The notes under the pieces: generated by a model
Database searches by the model: none
What the model saw: only the letters and a program-made list of their open reading frames with translations
What the model was told of the DNA's origin: nothing
Shown here: positions 16,694 through 26,055 of the stretch, piece after piece
Layout of the letters: every line of letters begins with the position of its first letter
Numbering within the stretch: position 1 is the first letter of the stretch
NCBI RefSeq assembly: GCF_900185715.1
Contig: NZ_FYAS01000015.1
Span: 35,282-99,281 of the forward strand
Reading direction: 5' to 3'
Length of the DNA stretch: 64,000 bases
From: Allobosea sp. CS1GBMeth4
GTDB lineage: Bacteria; Pseudomonadota; Alphaproteobacteria; Rhizobiales; Beijerinckiaceae
Position numbers and translations under genes: made by a program

Positions 16694-16965
16694 TGAACGG
16701 GGCTCTTCGGGCTTTCGGCGGAGGCGGCGATCCCTAGCATGATTGCCGCGGCCTGCGGAAACGGCGATTGCCCGTTCCACGCGCCGAGGTCGGAGGATAC
16801 CGATGGGTCGCGTTTGACAAAGCGGACGGCTGTACCGTATCAAAGGACACGCGCCGATTTGAGCCTCAGCTTGCGGGCGCGAAACAAATGCAGCTAAAGC
16901 GCGGGAACGACGGGACGGCCCGCGGCCGTCGGCGCTCCCTCCGCCTCGCCATGGAAGGAGCCAGC

Positions 16966-17676
16966 ATGTCGCCCGCTTGTCGCGATCTCCCCTGTTCTCT
17001 CGAGACGGTTCCGCTGCGCCCGGCGCCCGGCGAGGTCGTCGCCCTGCTCGGCGCTCCCGAGGCGCGGGCGGCGGCGCTGCATGCCTTGGCCGCCTCGGCG
17101 GGCGGTGACGGGACGGTGCCGACGGCCGAGCTCGGCCTGCTCTGCGCCCGGCCGCGCGTCTTCCCCTGGCTCGATCTTGCCGGGAACCTCGCCTTCGCCC
17201 TGCCGAACGCCTCGCCGTTCGAGCGCGAGGGCCTGATCGCCAATGTGCTGGTCCGCGTCGGCCTCGCCACGCAGGCGCGGCAGCGGCCGGGGGCGCTCTC
17301 GCCGGAAGGTCTGCTGCGGCTCGCCATCGCGCGCCTCCTGCTGGCGAGGCCGCGCCTGCTCCTGATCGACGAGCCCTTCGCGGCGCTGTGCGAGGCCGCG
17401 CGGGCGGAGCTCGACGCCTTCCTGCCGGAGCTCTGCGGGCGGGGCCGCCCGGCCGTCGTCTTCGCCACGGGCTCGATCGACGCGGCCCTGCGCCTCGCCG
17501 ACCGCATCCTCGTCCTGCCGCAGCAGCCGGGGCCGGTCGCCTTCAGCCTCGCCAATCTGCTGGCCCGCCCGCGCGAGCAGGGCTCCGTCGGCTTCCTCGC
17601 CCTGCGCCGCGAATTGCGGCGGGCGCTCGAAAGGGAAGGCCGGCATGTCGCGCCGGCGGTGGAGGCGGCGGCCTGA
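16966..17676 (+). CDS. Degenerate ABC ATPase (pseudo-ATPase of the nitrate/sulfonate family)
   Basis: 236 residues from the ATG at 16966, which has AAGGAG seven bases upstream. The fold of SsuB/TauB is traceable but nucleotide-binding residues are gone: the Walker A segment reads LLGAPEARAAAL (no Gly-Lys-Ser/Thr), the Q-loop LCARPRVFPW lacks Gln, the signature is LSPEGLLRL instead of LSGG, the D-loop Asp is replaced (AALCEAAR), and the H-loop reads FATGSIDAA without His. Only Walker B LLLIDEPFAAL survives. The frame is intact with normal codon use, so this is not simple decay. No permease or binding protein is adjacent. Confidence 0.8.
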   Translation: MSPACRDLPCSLETVPLRPAPGEVVALLGAPEARAAALHALAASAGGDGTVPTAELGLLCARPRVFPWLDLAGNLAFALPNASPFEREGLIANVLVRVGLATQARQRPGALSPEGLLRLAIARLLLARPRLLLIDEPFAALCEAARAELDAFLPELCGRGRPAVVFATGSIDAALRLADRILVLPQQPGPVAFSLANLLARPREQGSVGFLALRRELRRALEREGRHVAPAVEAAA

Positions 17677-17719
17677 AGCGGCTACAAGCCGGCAGGTCGC
17701 TTCACAAGGATGCCGGATC

Positions 17720-18229
17720 ATGGACGTCACCGCGCTGCGCGCTCTGCAGGCCCCGCTCAAGGACAGGTACCGTGAGGCGCCGGATGCGGCGGTGGTCACG
17801 CTCAGGGCCAGGGGCGAGCTCGACGACCAGCACATCGCCTGCAAGGTCGAGACCGGCCGGGCGCTCGCGCTCGCCGGCCTGCACCCGGCGACGGGCGGCT
17901 CCGGCGCCGAGCTCTGCTCCGGCGACATGCTGCTCGAGGCGCTGGTCGCCTGCGCCGGCGTCACGCTGAAGGCGGTCGCGACCGCGCTCGAGATCGAGCT
18001 GAAGAAGGGCACGGTCCGCGCCGAGGGCGATCTCGATTTCCGCGGCACGCTCGGCGTGGCGAAGGACGCGCCCGTCGGCTTCAAGGCGATCCGCCTGTTT
18101 TTCGACGTCGAGACCGACGCCCCGCAGGACAAGCTCGACACGCTGCTGAAGCTGACCGAGCGCTATTGCGTCGTCTTCCAGACGCTGAACGTCAAGCCCG
18201 AGCTGTCGGCGGCGCTCGTCAGGGCCTGA
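17720..18229 (+). CDS. OsmC-family protein
   Basis: 169 residues from the ATG at 17720, with AAGGA upstream. The OsmC/Ohr fold is recognised by LCSGDMLLEALVACAGVTLKAVA (first redox Cys near 80) and TERYCVVFQTL (second Cys near 151). The second motif lacks the usual Cys-Pro-Val, so thiol peroxidase activity is likely but not certain. Cytosolic. It follows the degenerate ABC gene by 43 bases on the same strand, suggesting co-transcription, and converges with the Crp/Fnr gene. Confidence 0.82.
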   Translation: MDVTALRALQAPLKDRYREAPDAAVVTLRARGELDDQHIACKVETGRALALAGLHPATGGSGAELCSGDMLLEALVACAGVTLKAVATALEIELKKGTVRAEGDLDFRGTLGVAKDAPVGFKAIRLFFDVETDAPQDKLDTLLKLTERYCVVFQTLNVKPELSAALVRA

Positions 18230-18276
18230 CGCTGCGGGTCGGCCGGGGGCGAAGCCGACATCGCGTAGCCGGCGGT

Positions 18277-19014
18277 TCAGTGCACCGCCTCGCTGAGGTG
18301 GAGATAGCTGGGATCGAAGTCGCCGGCGAACTGCAGGGCGACCTGGTCCCGGATCCTGATATTCTTGCCCCTCATCTCGATCAGCCCGGCCCTCTTGAGG
18401 CTCTTCAGCACCCGGTTCACATGGACGACCGACATGCCCTGTGAGTCGCCCAGTTCGAGCTGGGTGATGATGCAGGGAATCGTATCGCTCGCCAGGTCCA
18501 GCGCTTGGTAGCGTGCCAGCATCTCGCACAGAAAGTGAGCCATCCGGGCACGCGCCGTGCGTCGGCCGATGTTGCTGACCCATGCATGGGCGACGGCAGC
18601 GTCGATGGCGGTCTCGCGCCAAAGGCGCGCGCCGATCTGCGGATGCTCGGCAATCAGGATATGCAGGGCGCGATGCGAAACCATCGCCACAATGCTTGGC
18701 CGCAGTGCGCAGATATTATGCTCGAGCGTCTGGAGATGCAGCCCGGCAAGATCCGGGATGTCGCCGGGGATATGGTAGGCTTGGATCTGTCTTCCGCCTT
18801 CCGCTACGATTTCGTAGCGGCAAACCAGGCCTTCCAGCACGATGCAGGCCTCGGACGCAGGATCCCCTTCACGCAGGATATCGGCACCGGCCTCCACGTG
18901 CTTCAACATGATCGGCAGGTGACTGATCGCGCTGGCTTCCATGTCGCTGAGCGGAAAACCCCGGCTTAACCTGTGCACGAGGAAATGAAGATCATGCCGG
19001 GCGACGATCGACAT
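18277..19014 (-). CDS. Crp/Fnr-family transcriptional regulator
   Basis: 245 residues from the ATG at 19014, with GAAGGG upstream. A TTG 16 codons earlier is possible. The N-terminal cyclic-nucleotide-type beta-roll (ILREGDPASEACIVLEGLVCRYEIV) is followed by the dimer helix and a helix-turn-helix ITQLELGDSQGMSVVHVNRVLKSL with the recognition helix VHVNRVL. It has no N-terminal four-cysteine FNR cluster, so an oxygen-sensing Fe-S type is unlikely. Effector unknown; this subtype is frequent and expanded in Hyphomicrobiales. Confidence 0.88.
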   Translation of the reverse strand: MSIVARHDLHFLVHRLSRGFPLSDMEASAISHLPIMLKHVEAGADILREGDPASEACIVLEGLVCRYEIVAEGGRQIQAYHIPGDIPDLAGLHLQTLEHNICALRPSIVAMVSHRALHILIAEHPQIGARLWRETAIDAAVAHAWVSNIGRRTARARMAHFLCEMLARYQALDLASDTIPCIITQLELGDSQGMSVVHVNRVLKSLKRAGLIEMRGKNIRIRDQVALQFAGDFDPSYLHLSEAVH

Positions 19015-19255
19015 AGCGGGCGCCCTTCTGTGACTGGCAGCAGCCACCGTTCGGTTCGACAATTCAGCGTCAGATGACCTTAACGCAGGTTAGCCTCATT
19101 GGTTCCGCCGCCAGCAGGAAAGCGGATCGAGGTCGCCGAACCCGGCGGCTTGACGGAATGGTCGGACGCAGTCGGCCGTGCGGCGTCGGATGACCGGGAC
19201 ATCGGCACAGGCGGGGCACGCTCGCCGCACGAAGCGAGCGCCTCCCGCGCCTCGC

Positions 19256-20440
19256 CTACTCCGCCGCCTTCAGCTTCACGGCCCTGGCGAAGGGGAGCTG
19301 CGGCTCGTTCGGGCGGGCGTCGTCGAATTCGAGCGCGCCGATCTTCTCGGCCCGGCCGGTGACCTTGCCGGCCGAGGTCTTGATCTGGGCGACGTCGTCC
19401 TGGGCCTGGCGGAAATGCGTGTCGAGCTTGTCGACGCGCTCGCCGAGCCGGCGGACATCGTCGAGCAGCTTGCCGACCTCGGACTGGATGACACGCGCCT
19501 CCTCGCGCATGCGGGCGTCGCGCACCAGCGACTGCATCAGCTGGATCGCCAGCGCCAGCAGCGAGGGCGAGACGATCATCACCCGCGCCCGGTGCGCCTT
19601 CTGGATGACGTCGTCGAAATGCTCGTGCAGATCGGCATAGATCGCCTCCGAGGGCACGAAGAGCAGCGCCATGTCCTGCGTCTCGCCGGGCAGGAAATAA
19701 CGCTCGGCGATGTCCTTGACGTGCTGGCCGACATCGGCGCGGACCCGTGCCGAAGCCTGCTTCTTCGCCTCCTCGCCGCGCGCCTCGCGCAGCAGGGTGA
19801 AGCTCTCGAGCGGGAACTTGGCGTCGATGACGAGGCCGCGCCCGTCGCCCGGCAGGGTGACGAGGCAGTCCGGCCGCTTGCCGCTCGAAAGCGTGGGCTG
19901 GAAGGAAAAGAAGGCCGCCGGAAGACCGTCGCGGATGATCGCCTCCATCCGGCCCTGGCCATAGGCGCCGCGCGCCTGCTTGTTGGCGAGCACGTCCTTC
20001 AGCGTCACCACCTCGCCGGTGAGCTCGGTCAGGTTCTTCTGGGCGTTGTCGATGACGGCGAGGCGCTCCTGCAATTTGCCGAGGCTCTCATTGGTCTGGC
20101 GGACGTTCTGCTCCAGCCCGGCGCCGACCTGCTGGCGCAATCCGTCCATGCGCTCGGCCATGATGCGGGCGAGGTCGCCCTGCCGGGTCGAGAGGATCTC
20201 GGCCATGGTCTGCATCCGGCCCATCAGCTCGGCCTGCTGCCGGTTCATCTCGGCGACCTTGTCGTCCATCTCGCGGGCGCGCTCGGCCGCCATCGCCGTC
20301 TCCATCTCGCGCCGGCGCGCGCCGCGCCAGGAGGAGAGCAGCGCCAGCACCAGCAGGGCGAGCGTCAACCCGGCGAAGCCGAAGGCGGCCTCGGCCCAGC
20401 TCACGGGCCGCTCCAGCAGGACGAAGGCGATCTGGTTCAT
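19256..20440 (-). CDS. rmuC: DNA recombination protein RmuC
   Basis: 394 residues. An N-terminal membrane anchor (about 15-38) is followed by a long coiled coil (about 45-160: [36 protein letters not shown]) and the RmuC nuclease-like domain ([56 protein letters not shown]). RmuC limits inversion at short inverted repeats; its fold is related to restriction endonucleases. A LexA-type box lies 35 bases upstream of its start. Confidence 0.9.
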   Translation of the reverse strand: MNQIAFVLLERPVSWAEAAFGFAGLTLALLVLALLSSWRGARRREMETAMAAERAREMDDKVAEMNRQQAELMGRMQTMAEILSTRQGDLARIMAERMDGLRQQVGAGLEQNVRQTNESLGKLQERLAVIDNAQKNLTELTGEVVTLKDVLANKQARGAYGQGRMEAIIRDGLPAAFFSFQPTLSSGKRPDCLVTLPGDGRGLVIDAKFPLESFTLLREARGEEAKKQASARVRADVGQHVKDIAERYFLPGETQDMALLFVPSEAIYADLHEHFDDVIQKAHRARVMIVSPSLLALAIQLMQSLVRDARMREEARVIQSEVGKLLDDVRRLGERVDKLDTHFRQAQDDVAQIKTSAGKVTGRAEKIGALEFDDARPNEPQLPFARAVKLKAAE

Positions 20441-20474
20441 CCCGCGAGCCTACATGATTCGAGCCGGTTTTCCA

Positions 20475-20489
20475 GAACGAAAGCGGAAC
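20475..20489. promoter_or_regulatory. Candidate LexA box (GAAC-N7-GAAC)
   Basis: GAACGAAAGCGGAAC is an exact match to the alphaproteobacterial LexA site GTTC-N7-GTTC read on the other strand. It lies in the 115-base gap between divergent rmuC and def, 35 bases from the rmuC start. Confidence 0.6.
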
Positions 20490-20492
20490 AGT

Positions 20493-20521
20493 TTGACCGC
20501 TTCCACACAAGTGCTTATGTC
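20493..20521 (+). promoter_or_regulatory. Candidate sigma-70 promoter of def
   Basis: TTGACC at 20493-20498 and TATGTC at 20516-20521 with a 17-base spacer, 34 bases before the def start. The -35 is good, the -10 moderate. Confidence 0.45.
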
Positions 20522-20555
20522 GCGGCGACTTCCGACACTCCTTTCAGAGCGCCCG

Positions 20556-21089
20556 ATGGCCATCCGCCCCCTCGTCATCCTGCCCGACTCGCTGCTGCGC
20601 AAGGTTTCCGCGCCGATCGGCGACATCACGCCGGAGATCCGCAAGCTCGCGGAGGACATGCTGGAGACCATGTACGACGCGCCGGGAATCGGTCTCGCCG
20701 CGATCCAGATCGGCGAGCCGGTCCGGCTGATCACCATCGACGTCTCGAAGAAGGCCGAGGAAGGCGAGGAGCAGAAGCGCGAGCCGATGGTCTTCGTCAA
20801 TCCGGAGGTGACCTGGCATTCGGACGAGCTCAGCGCCTATGAGGAGGGCTGTCTTTCGATCCCCGATTATTACGAGGAGGTCGAGCGGCCGGCGCGGGTC
20901 AAGGTCAGCTATCGCGATCTCGACGGCAAGGCGCAGGAGATCGAGGCCGACGGCCTGCTCGCCACCTGTCTGCAGCACGAGATCGACCATCTCAACGGCG
21001 TGCTCTTCATCGATCATCTGTCGCGGCTGAAGCGCGAGCGCGTCACCAAGCGCTTTGCCAAGCAGGCGAAGCGGGAGAGCGCCGCCTGA
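20556..21089 (+). CDS. def: Peptide deformylase
   Basis: 177 residues from the ATG at 20556. All three deformylase motifs are present: [10 protein letters not shown] (about 47-56), EGCLSIP (about 96-102) and QHEIDHLNG (about 142-150), giving the Cys and two His metal ligands and the catalytic Glu. It removes the N-formyl group from nascent proteins. It leads a def-fmt-truA operon: deformylase, the formyltransferase that makes its substrate, and tRNA pseudouridine synthase. Divergent from rmuC. Confidence 0.95.
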   Translation: MAIRPLVILPDSLLRKVSAPIGDITPEIRKLAEDMLETMYDAPGIGLAAIQIGEPVRLITIDVSKKAEEGEEQKREPMVFVNPEVTWHSDELSAYEEGCLSIPDYYEEVERPARVKVSYRDLDGKAQEIEADGLLATCLQHEIDHLNGVLFIDHLSRLKRERVTKRFAKQAKRESAA

Positions 21090-21123
21090 GCGCCAAGTCA
21101 CTCGCCAGGGACAGCGTCACGAT

Positions 21124-22053
21124 ATGAGCTTGCGCATCATCTTCATGGGCACGCCGGATTTCGCCGTGCCGACCCTGACCGAGATCGTCGGCCAGGGCCA
21201 TGAGGTCGTCTGCGCCTATACCCGCGCCCCGGCGCCGGCCGGGCGCGGCATGGAGCTGCGGCCCTCGCCGGTGCAGGTCACGGCCGAGCGCTTCGGCATC
21301 CCGGTGTTCTCGCCGAAGAGCCTGAGGACGCCGGAGGCCGCCGAGCTGATGGCCTCGCACCAGGCCGATGTCGCCGTCGTCGTCGCCTACGGCCTGATCC
21401 TGCCCAGGGCGATCCTCGAGGTGCCCGAACTCGGCTGCCTCAACCTGCACGCCTCGCTGCTGCCGCGCTGGCGCGGGGCCGCGCCGATCCAGCGCGCCAT
21501 CATGGCCGGCGATACGGAGACCGGCGTCTGCGTGATGAAGATGGAGGAGGGGCTCGACACGGGCCCCGTTGCCATGGTCGAGACGCTCACGATCGACGGC
21601 AACGCCACCGCCGGCGAGATGCACGACCGGCTCGCCGCCCTCGGCGCCGACCTGATGGTCCGGGCGCTCGCCGCGCTCGGCCGCGGCGCCTTGCGCTTCA
21701 CGCCGCAGGCGCAGCAGGGCGTCACCTATGCCAGCAAGATCGGCAATGACGAGGCCAGGCTGAGCTGGAACTTGCCGGCGCAGCAGGTCCACGATGTCGT
21801 GCGCGGGCTCTCGCCCTTTCCGGGCGCCTTCGTCGAGGTCGATCTCGGCAAGGGGCCGGAACGGCTCAAGCTGCTGCGCACCGCCCGGGCCGGCGGCGCG
21901 GCCGAGCCCGGCACGCTGCTCGACGACGAGGGCACGGTCGCCTGCGCGGTCGGGGCGGTGAAGCTGCTCCAGGTCCAGCGCGCGGGCAGGGGGCCGATGA
22001 GCGCCCAGGAGTTCCTGCGCGGGGCGCGGCTCTCGGCCGGGGCGAAGCTCTAG
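21124..22053 (+). CDS. fmt: Methionyl-tRNA formyltransferase
   Basis: 309 residues from the ATG at 21124. N-terminal formyltransferase fold with [11 protein letters not shown], the catalytic region [21 protein letters not shown] (about 105-125) and [12 protein letters not shown], then the C-terminal tRNA-binding OB-like domain ([23 protein letters not shown] region). It transfers formyl from 10-formyl-THF to initiator Met-tRNA. Between def (34 bases upstream) and truA (4 bases downstream). Confidence 0.95.
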   Translation: MSLRIIFMGTPDFAVPTLTEIVGQGHEVVCAYTRAPAPAGRGMELRPSPVQVTAERFGIPVFSPKSLRTPEAAELMASHQADVAVVVAYGLILPRAILEVPELGCLNLHASLLPRWRGAAPIQRAIMAGDTETGVCVMKMEEGLDTGPVAMVETLTIDGNATAGEMHDRLAALGADLMVRALAALGRGALRFTPQAQQGVTYASKIGNDEARLSWNLPAQQVHDVVRGLSPFPGAFVEVDLGKGPERLKLLRTARAGGAAEPGTLLDDEGTVACAVGAVKLLQVQRAGRGPMSAQEFLRGARLSAGAKL

Positions 22054-22057
22054 GCCG

Positions 22058-22795
22058 ATGCCGCGCTACAAGCTCGTCATCGAATACGACGGCACGCCCT
22101 TTTCGGGCTGGCAGCGCCAGCTTAACGGGCCGTCGGTGCAGCAGAGCGTCGAGGAGGCGATCGAGGCGTTCTGCGGCCATGCGGTGCGCCTGCATTGCGC
22201 CGGGCGGACCGATGCCGGCGTCCACGCCACCCACCAGGTCGCCCATGTCGACCTTGCCAGGGACTGGCGCACCGATGTCGTGCGCGACGCCACCAATGCC
22301 CGGCTCAAGCCGATTCCGGTCGCGCTGCTGAGCGCCGAGGCGGTGCCGGACACCTTCGACGCCCGCATCTCGGCGACGCGCCGCTATTACATCTACCGCA
22401 TCCTCGACCGCCGGGCGCAGCCCGCGCTCGACGCGGGCCGCGTCTGGCATGTGCCGGTCAGGCTCGACCACGAGGCGATGGACCGGGCGGCCAAGGCGCT
22501 GATCGGCCATCACGACTTCACCACCTTCCGCGCCGCCGAATGCCAGGCCAACAGCCCGCTGCGCACGCTCGACCGGCTCGATTGCCGGCGGGAAGGAGCG
22601 GAGATCGTGGTCTATGCCCATGCCCGTTCCTTCCTGCATCATCAGGTCCGCTCCATGGTCGGCTGCCTGAAGATGGTCGGCATGGAGCGCTGGCCGGAGA
22701 GCAAGGTCGGCAAGGTGCTGGCGGCGCGCGACCGCTCGCAATGCGCCGCGCTGGCGCCGCCTTGCGGCCTCTATCTGGCCGGCGTGGACTACTGA
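22058..22795 (+). CDS. truA: tRNA pseudouridine(38-40) synthase TruA
   Basis: 245 residues. YDGTPFSGWQRQ (about 10-21) and CAGRTDAGVHA with the catalytic Asp (about 52), then RRYYIYRIL and FLHHQVRSMVGCL in the second half, all typical of TruA. It isomerises uridines 38-40 in the anticodon arm. Starts four bases after the fmt stop, so translation is probably coupled. Confidence 0.95.
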   Translation: MPRYKLVIEYDGTPFSGWQRQLNGPSVQQSVEEAIEAFCGHAVRLHCAGRTDAGVHATHQVAHVDLARDWRTDVVRDATNARLKPIPVALLSAEAVPDTFDARISATRRYYIYRILDRRAQPALDAGRVWHVPVRLDHEAMDRAAKALIGHHDFTTFRAAECQANSPLRTLDRLDCRREGAEIVVYAHARSFLHHQVRSMVGCLKMVGMERWPESKVGKVLAARDRSQCAALAPPCGLYLAGVDY

Positions 22796-22802
22796 GGCCC
22801 GA

Positions 22803-23387
22803 TCAGAAACCCGCCAGTCCGAAGGTCCTGAGCACCGCATAGTCGGCGAGCGCGCTGGCGCAGGCGATCGCGCCCGCGACGCCGCTTCGCGAACCGAAGG
22901 CGGCCCTGGCGACGCAGTAGCGCAGCCTGAGCACGATCGCCGCGAAGGCGAGACTCTGGAAGCCGGCGATGCCGGGATTGGACCAGCCGAGCGCGAATAC
23001 GGTCGCCGGCACGGCCATCAACGCAGCGGAGAGGATGGCGGCCCAGTTCCAGGCGATGATGAAGCCGGTGAAACGCGGCTCGTGCATCTGGTTCGGCGCG
23101 AGCCCGACCAGCAGGACGGGCACCGCGACGATCGCGAGGATCTCGGCGGTGACGATGGCGCCGATCAGGCCGGGCGCGTCGAACAGCCCGCCGCCGGCAA
23201 GTCCGGCCAGGGTCCGTTCGGCCGCCAGCACCGGGATCATCGACGGCACGATCAGCACCAGCGCGAGATAGGAGCGCCAGAAACCCTCGCGGCTGAGGTC
23301 GAGATCGGGCAGGGCTTTCGCATCGGCGCGCAGCAGGCGCCAGGACGCGGCGAGCGATCGCGTCACATCGTCGGCAGCAAGCCTCAT
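22803..23387 (-). CDS. Integral membrane protein of unknown function
   Basis: 194 residues. I do not recognise the family beyond a resemblance to small Yip1-like or DUF inner-membrane proteins. After a polar first 35 residues there are about five hydrophobic stretches (for example YLALVLIVPSMIPVL, ILAIVAVPVLLVGL, WNWAAILSAALMAVPATVF). A palindrome that could be a repressor operator lies 26 bases upstream of its start. It is convergent with truA and divergent from nothing nearby; dapE lies upstream on the same strand. Confidence 0.75.
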   Translation of the reverse strand: MRLAADDVTRSLAASWRLLRADAKALPDLDLSREGFWRSYLALVLIVPSMIPVLAAERTLAGLAGGGLFDAPGLIGAIVTAEILAIVAVPVLLVGLAPNQMHEPRFTGFIIAWNWAAILSAALMAVPATVFALGWSNPGIAGFQSLAFAAIVLRLRYCVARAAFGSRSGVAGAIACASALADYAVLRTFGLAGF

Positions 23388-23413
23388 GGCCCAACCCTCC
23401 GGACGTCACGATA

Positions 23414-23429
23414 TTAGACTTTCGTCTAA
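23414..23429. promoter_or_regulatory. Repressor-operator-like palindrome
   Basis: TTAGACTTTCGTCTAA has perfect six-base arms TTAGAC / GTCTAA around TTTC. Read on the minus strand it is followed by TAATAT, a plausible -10 for the membrane protein gene, so a bound TetR-type repressor would block that promoter. No TetR gene is in the window. Confidence 0.45.
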
Positions 23430-23453
23430 CTGTGAGCGCCGGGGTCGGTTCCG

Positions 23454-24665
23454 TCAAGCACGCGGCGCTGCGGCAAAATAATCGGTCAGCAGCCGGTGCG
23501 TGATCCGTTCCAGCGCATGCAGGTCGGCGATCGCGACCCGCTCGTCGACCTGGTGCATGGTCTGGCCGACGACGCCGTATTCGACGACCGGGCAGTAGGT
23601 CTTGATGAAGCGGGCGTCCGAGGTGCCGCCGGTGGTCGACAGCGCCGGGCGCTTGCCGGTCTCGCTCTCGACCGCCGCGGCGACCATGGCGACGAACGGG
23701 CCGGGCTGCGTCAGGAAGGCGACGGCATTGGTCGGCTCGAAGCCGATCTCATAGCGCACGGCGTTGCCGGCCGCCTCGCGCAGCCGCCGCTCGATCTCGG
23801 CGGCCAGCGTCTCCGGCGTCCACAGATCGTTGAAGCGGATGTTGAACACGGCTCTGGCTTGCGCCGGGATCACATTGGTCGCGGGATTGCCGACATCGAG
23901 CGTGGTCACCTCGAGATTGCTCGGGTCGAAATGCTCGGTGCCGGCGTCGAGCGGCGTCGCCTCGAGGCCGGCGAGCAGCCTGACCATGCCGCGGATCGGG
24001 TTCCGCGCCAGGTGCGGATAGCCGACATGACCCTGGACGCCCTGCACCGTCAGCTTGCCGGTCAGCGAGCCGCGCCGGCCGATCTTGATCATGTCGCTCA
24101 TCGCAGCCGGGTTGGTCGGCTCTCCGAGCAGGCAGTGGTCGAAACGCTCGCCGCGCGCGTCGGCCCAGGCCAGCAGCTTGACGGTGCCGTTCACCGCCGG
24201 ACCTTCCTCGTCGCCGGTGACCAGCACCGCGATCGAGCCCGGCGCGTCCGGATTCTCGCGGCGATAGCGGATGGCCGCCGCGACCATGGCGGCGAGGCCG
24301 CCTTTCATGTCGCAGGCGCCGCGGCCGTAAAGCACGCCGTCCTCGATCTCGGCCGCGAAGGGGTCATGCGTCCAGGCGGCGAGGTCGCCGGGCGGGACGA
24401 CGTCGGTATGGCCGGCGATGACGAGGACCGGCCCCTCGCCGCCGATCCGGGCATAGAGATTTTCGACATCGGGCAGGCCGGGCTCGGAGAAGACCGGTCG
24501 CTCGACGCCGAAGCCCTCGGCACTCAGAACGGCGCCGAGCAGGGCGAGCGCGCCGCCTTCCGCCGGCGTCACCGACCGGCAACGCACCAGGGCCTGGGTC
24601 AGGGCGATGGGATCGGTGGGATCGAAATCGAGCGGGGCCGGGATGGCGGGCGTGGTCTGCGTCAT
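23454..24665 (-). CDS. dapE: Succinyl-diaminopimelate desuccinylase
   Basis: 403 residues. M20 metallopeptidase with [13 protein letters not shown] (first zinc ligand), [15 protein letters not shown] (bridging Asp), [13 protein letters not shown] (catalytic Glu-Glu) and the terminal [14 protein letters not shown] with its His ligand. [10 protein letters not shown] and the [16 protein letters not shown] dimerisation lid also fit. It hydrolyses N-succinyl-LL-diaminopimelate in lysine/peptidoglycan precursor synthesis. Its start overlaps the upstream DUF805 gene by ATGA. Confidence 0.93.
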   Translation of the reverse strand: MTQTTPAIPAPLDFDPTDPIALTQALVRCRSVTPAEGGALALLGAVLSAEGFGVERPVFSEPGLPDVENLYARIGGEGPVLVIAGHTDVVPPGDLAAWTHDPFAAEIEDGVLYGRGACDMKGGLAAMVAAAIRYRRENPDAPGSIAVLVTGDEEGPAVNGTVKLLAWADARGERFDHCLLGEPTNPAAMSDMIKIGRRGSLTGKLTVQGVQGHVGYPHLARNPIRGMVRLLAGLEATPLDAGTEHFDPSNLEVTTLDVGNPATNVIPAQARAVFNIRFNDLWTPETLAAEIERRLREAAGNAVRYEIGFEPTNAVAFLTQPGPFVAMVAAAVESETGKRPALSTTGGTSDARFIKTYCPVVEYGVVGQTMHQVDERVAIADLHALERITHRLLTDYFAAAPRA

Positions 24666-25090
24666 CGCGCCCGTTTAGCAGCGCCCTCGCGCTCCGCAAG
24701 CGACTCCTTCTGGTCCACCCCCGGCATCAGGCCGAGATCGACCAGCGCGATCAGCCAGGCGATCGTCGAGATCGCGACCAGCGAAGGGTCCCAGACATAG
24801 CCGAGGATGGGCCGCAGCTCGCCCGGCAGGACGATGGCGCAGACCAGCAGGATGCCGAACAGCGAGGAGCCGCCGCGATCGGCGGCGCGCTTCGCCGCCA
24901 GCGCGGCCCAGGGGAACAGGGCGAAGGCGTTGGCGAAGGCGGCGATCTTCGCCCCGGTATATTTGTCCGTGGCTTGCGCCGCGCCCCACTGGATCGCCAG
25001 CAGGCAGAGCGCGAGCGCGATGCTGCCGAGCCAGAACTGGCGCAGGCCGATGCGGCCGTCGAAATCGGTGAACAGGCGGATTGGAGACAT
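24662..25090 (-). CDS. DUF805-like small membrane protein
   Basis: 142 residues from the ATG at 25090 (CGGAG upstream). The N-terminus [24 protein letters not shown] is the signature start of DUF805 proteins (sequence-polar, then membrane), followed by three further hydrophobic segments and the [15 protein letters not shown] loop. Function is unknown; the family is widespread in inner membranes. It precedes dapE with a four-base ATGA overlap, so the two are probably co-translated. Confidence 0.8.
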   Translation of the reverse strand: MSPIRLFTDFDGRIGLRQFWLGSIALALCLLAIQWGAAQATDKYTGAKIAAFANAFALFPWAALAAKRAADRGGSSLFGILLVCAIVLPGELRPILGYVWDPSLVAISTIAWLIALVDLGLMPGVDQKESLAEREGAAKRAR

Positions 25091-25323
25091 TCGCGCACTC
25101 CGGTCCCGCACATTCGCATCTCCGGACCGCGGGGTGAAGCTTATGGTGAATAAAGGGTTAATCGTGCCGAACCGGTTGTATTGCCGAAAGAAAATGCTTG
25201 AACGCGGCCGGGCGCGCGGCTAGCTGCGGAGCGTTCCCCGGGTTTCGACGCGGCCGTTCGGCCGGCTGGTGGACGCCAGGCTGTCCGAGCGGCGCCCCGC
25301 GTCGCCGAATGAGGTTGAAGGGC

Positions 25324-25938
25324 ATGACCATTCGTCTGCATCGCGGTGATCTGCCCGACGGGTTCGAGCCGGGGCCGGTCCTGGCGATCGACACCGAGAC
25401 GCTCGGCCTCAATCCCCAGCGCGACCGGCTCTGCGTGGTGCAGCTCTCGCGCGGCGACGGCACCGCCGACATCGTGCAGATTCCGAAGGGTGCGCCGGCG
25501 CCGGCCAATCTCTGCCGCATGCTCGCCGATCCGGGCGTGCTGAAGCTGTTCCACTTCGCCCGCTTCGACATCGCCGCGCTCGAAAAGGCCTTCGGCGTCG
25601 TCACCACGCCGGTCTATTGCACCAAGATCGCCTCCAAGCTGGTCCGCACCTACACCGACCGGCATGGGCTGAAGGATCTCGTCCGCGAGCTGCTCGGCGT
25701 CGAGCTCTCGAAGCAGCAGCAATCCTCCGACTGGGGCGCCGAGACGCTGACGGAGGCCCAGCTCGGCTATGCCGCCGCCGACGTGCTGCACCTGCATGCG
25801 CTGAAGGCGAAGCTCGACGTGCTCCTGGCCCGCGAGGGGCGCACGCATCTGGCCGAGGCCTGCTTCGGCTTCCTGCCGACGCGGGCCGCGCTCGATCTCG
25901 CCGGCTGGCCCGAAGCCGACATCTTCGCGCATACGTAA
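25324..25938 (+). CDS. RNase D-like 3'-5' exonuclease (catalytic domain only)
   Basis: 204 residues from the ATG at 25324; an ATG five codons earlier is possible. DEDDy-type exonuclease: AIDTETLGL (Asp, Glu), LFHFARFDIAAL (Asp) and YAAADVLHLHAL (Tyr and Asp). E. coli RNase D also has two HRDC domains; here they are absent and the protein ends shortly after the catalytic domain. A role in tRNA 3'-end trimming or small-RNA turnover is inferred. It is followed by lptC after 117 bases without a clear terminator. Confidence 0.87.
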   Translation: MTIRLHRGDLPDGFEPGPVLAIDTETLGLNPQRDRLCVVQLSRGDGTADIVQIPKGAPAPANLCRMLADPGVLKLFHFARFDIAALEKAFGVVTTPVYCTKIASKLVRTYTDRHGLKDLVRELLGVELSKQQQSSDWGAETLTEAQLGYAAADVLHLHALKAKLDVLLAREGRTHLAEACFGFLPTRAALDLAGWPEADIFAHT

Positions 25939-26055
25939 ACTTGATGTATCAGGATAGGGGGCATCCGTCCGGCGACCGCCTGACCGGCCGCGTCTGCCTG
26001 TCGGTATGCGCCGGTTCGACATGAAAAAGCCGCCGGTGGCTGGCAATGGGCGAGC

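Noticed and set aside
14057..16696. 879-codon plus-strand open frame inside glnD
   Set aside because: It is the antisense shadow of glnD in GC-rich DNA; it has no motifs, while the minus-strand frame has all GlnD domains.
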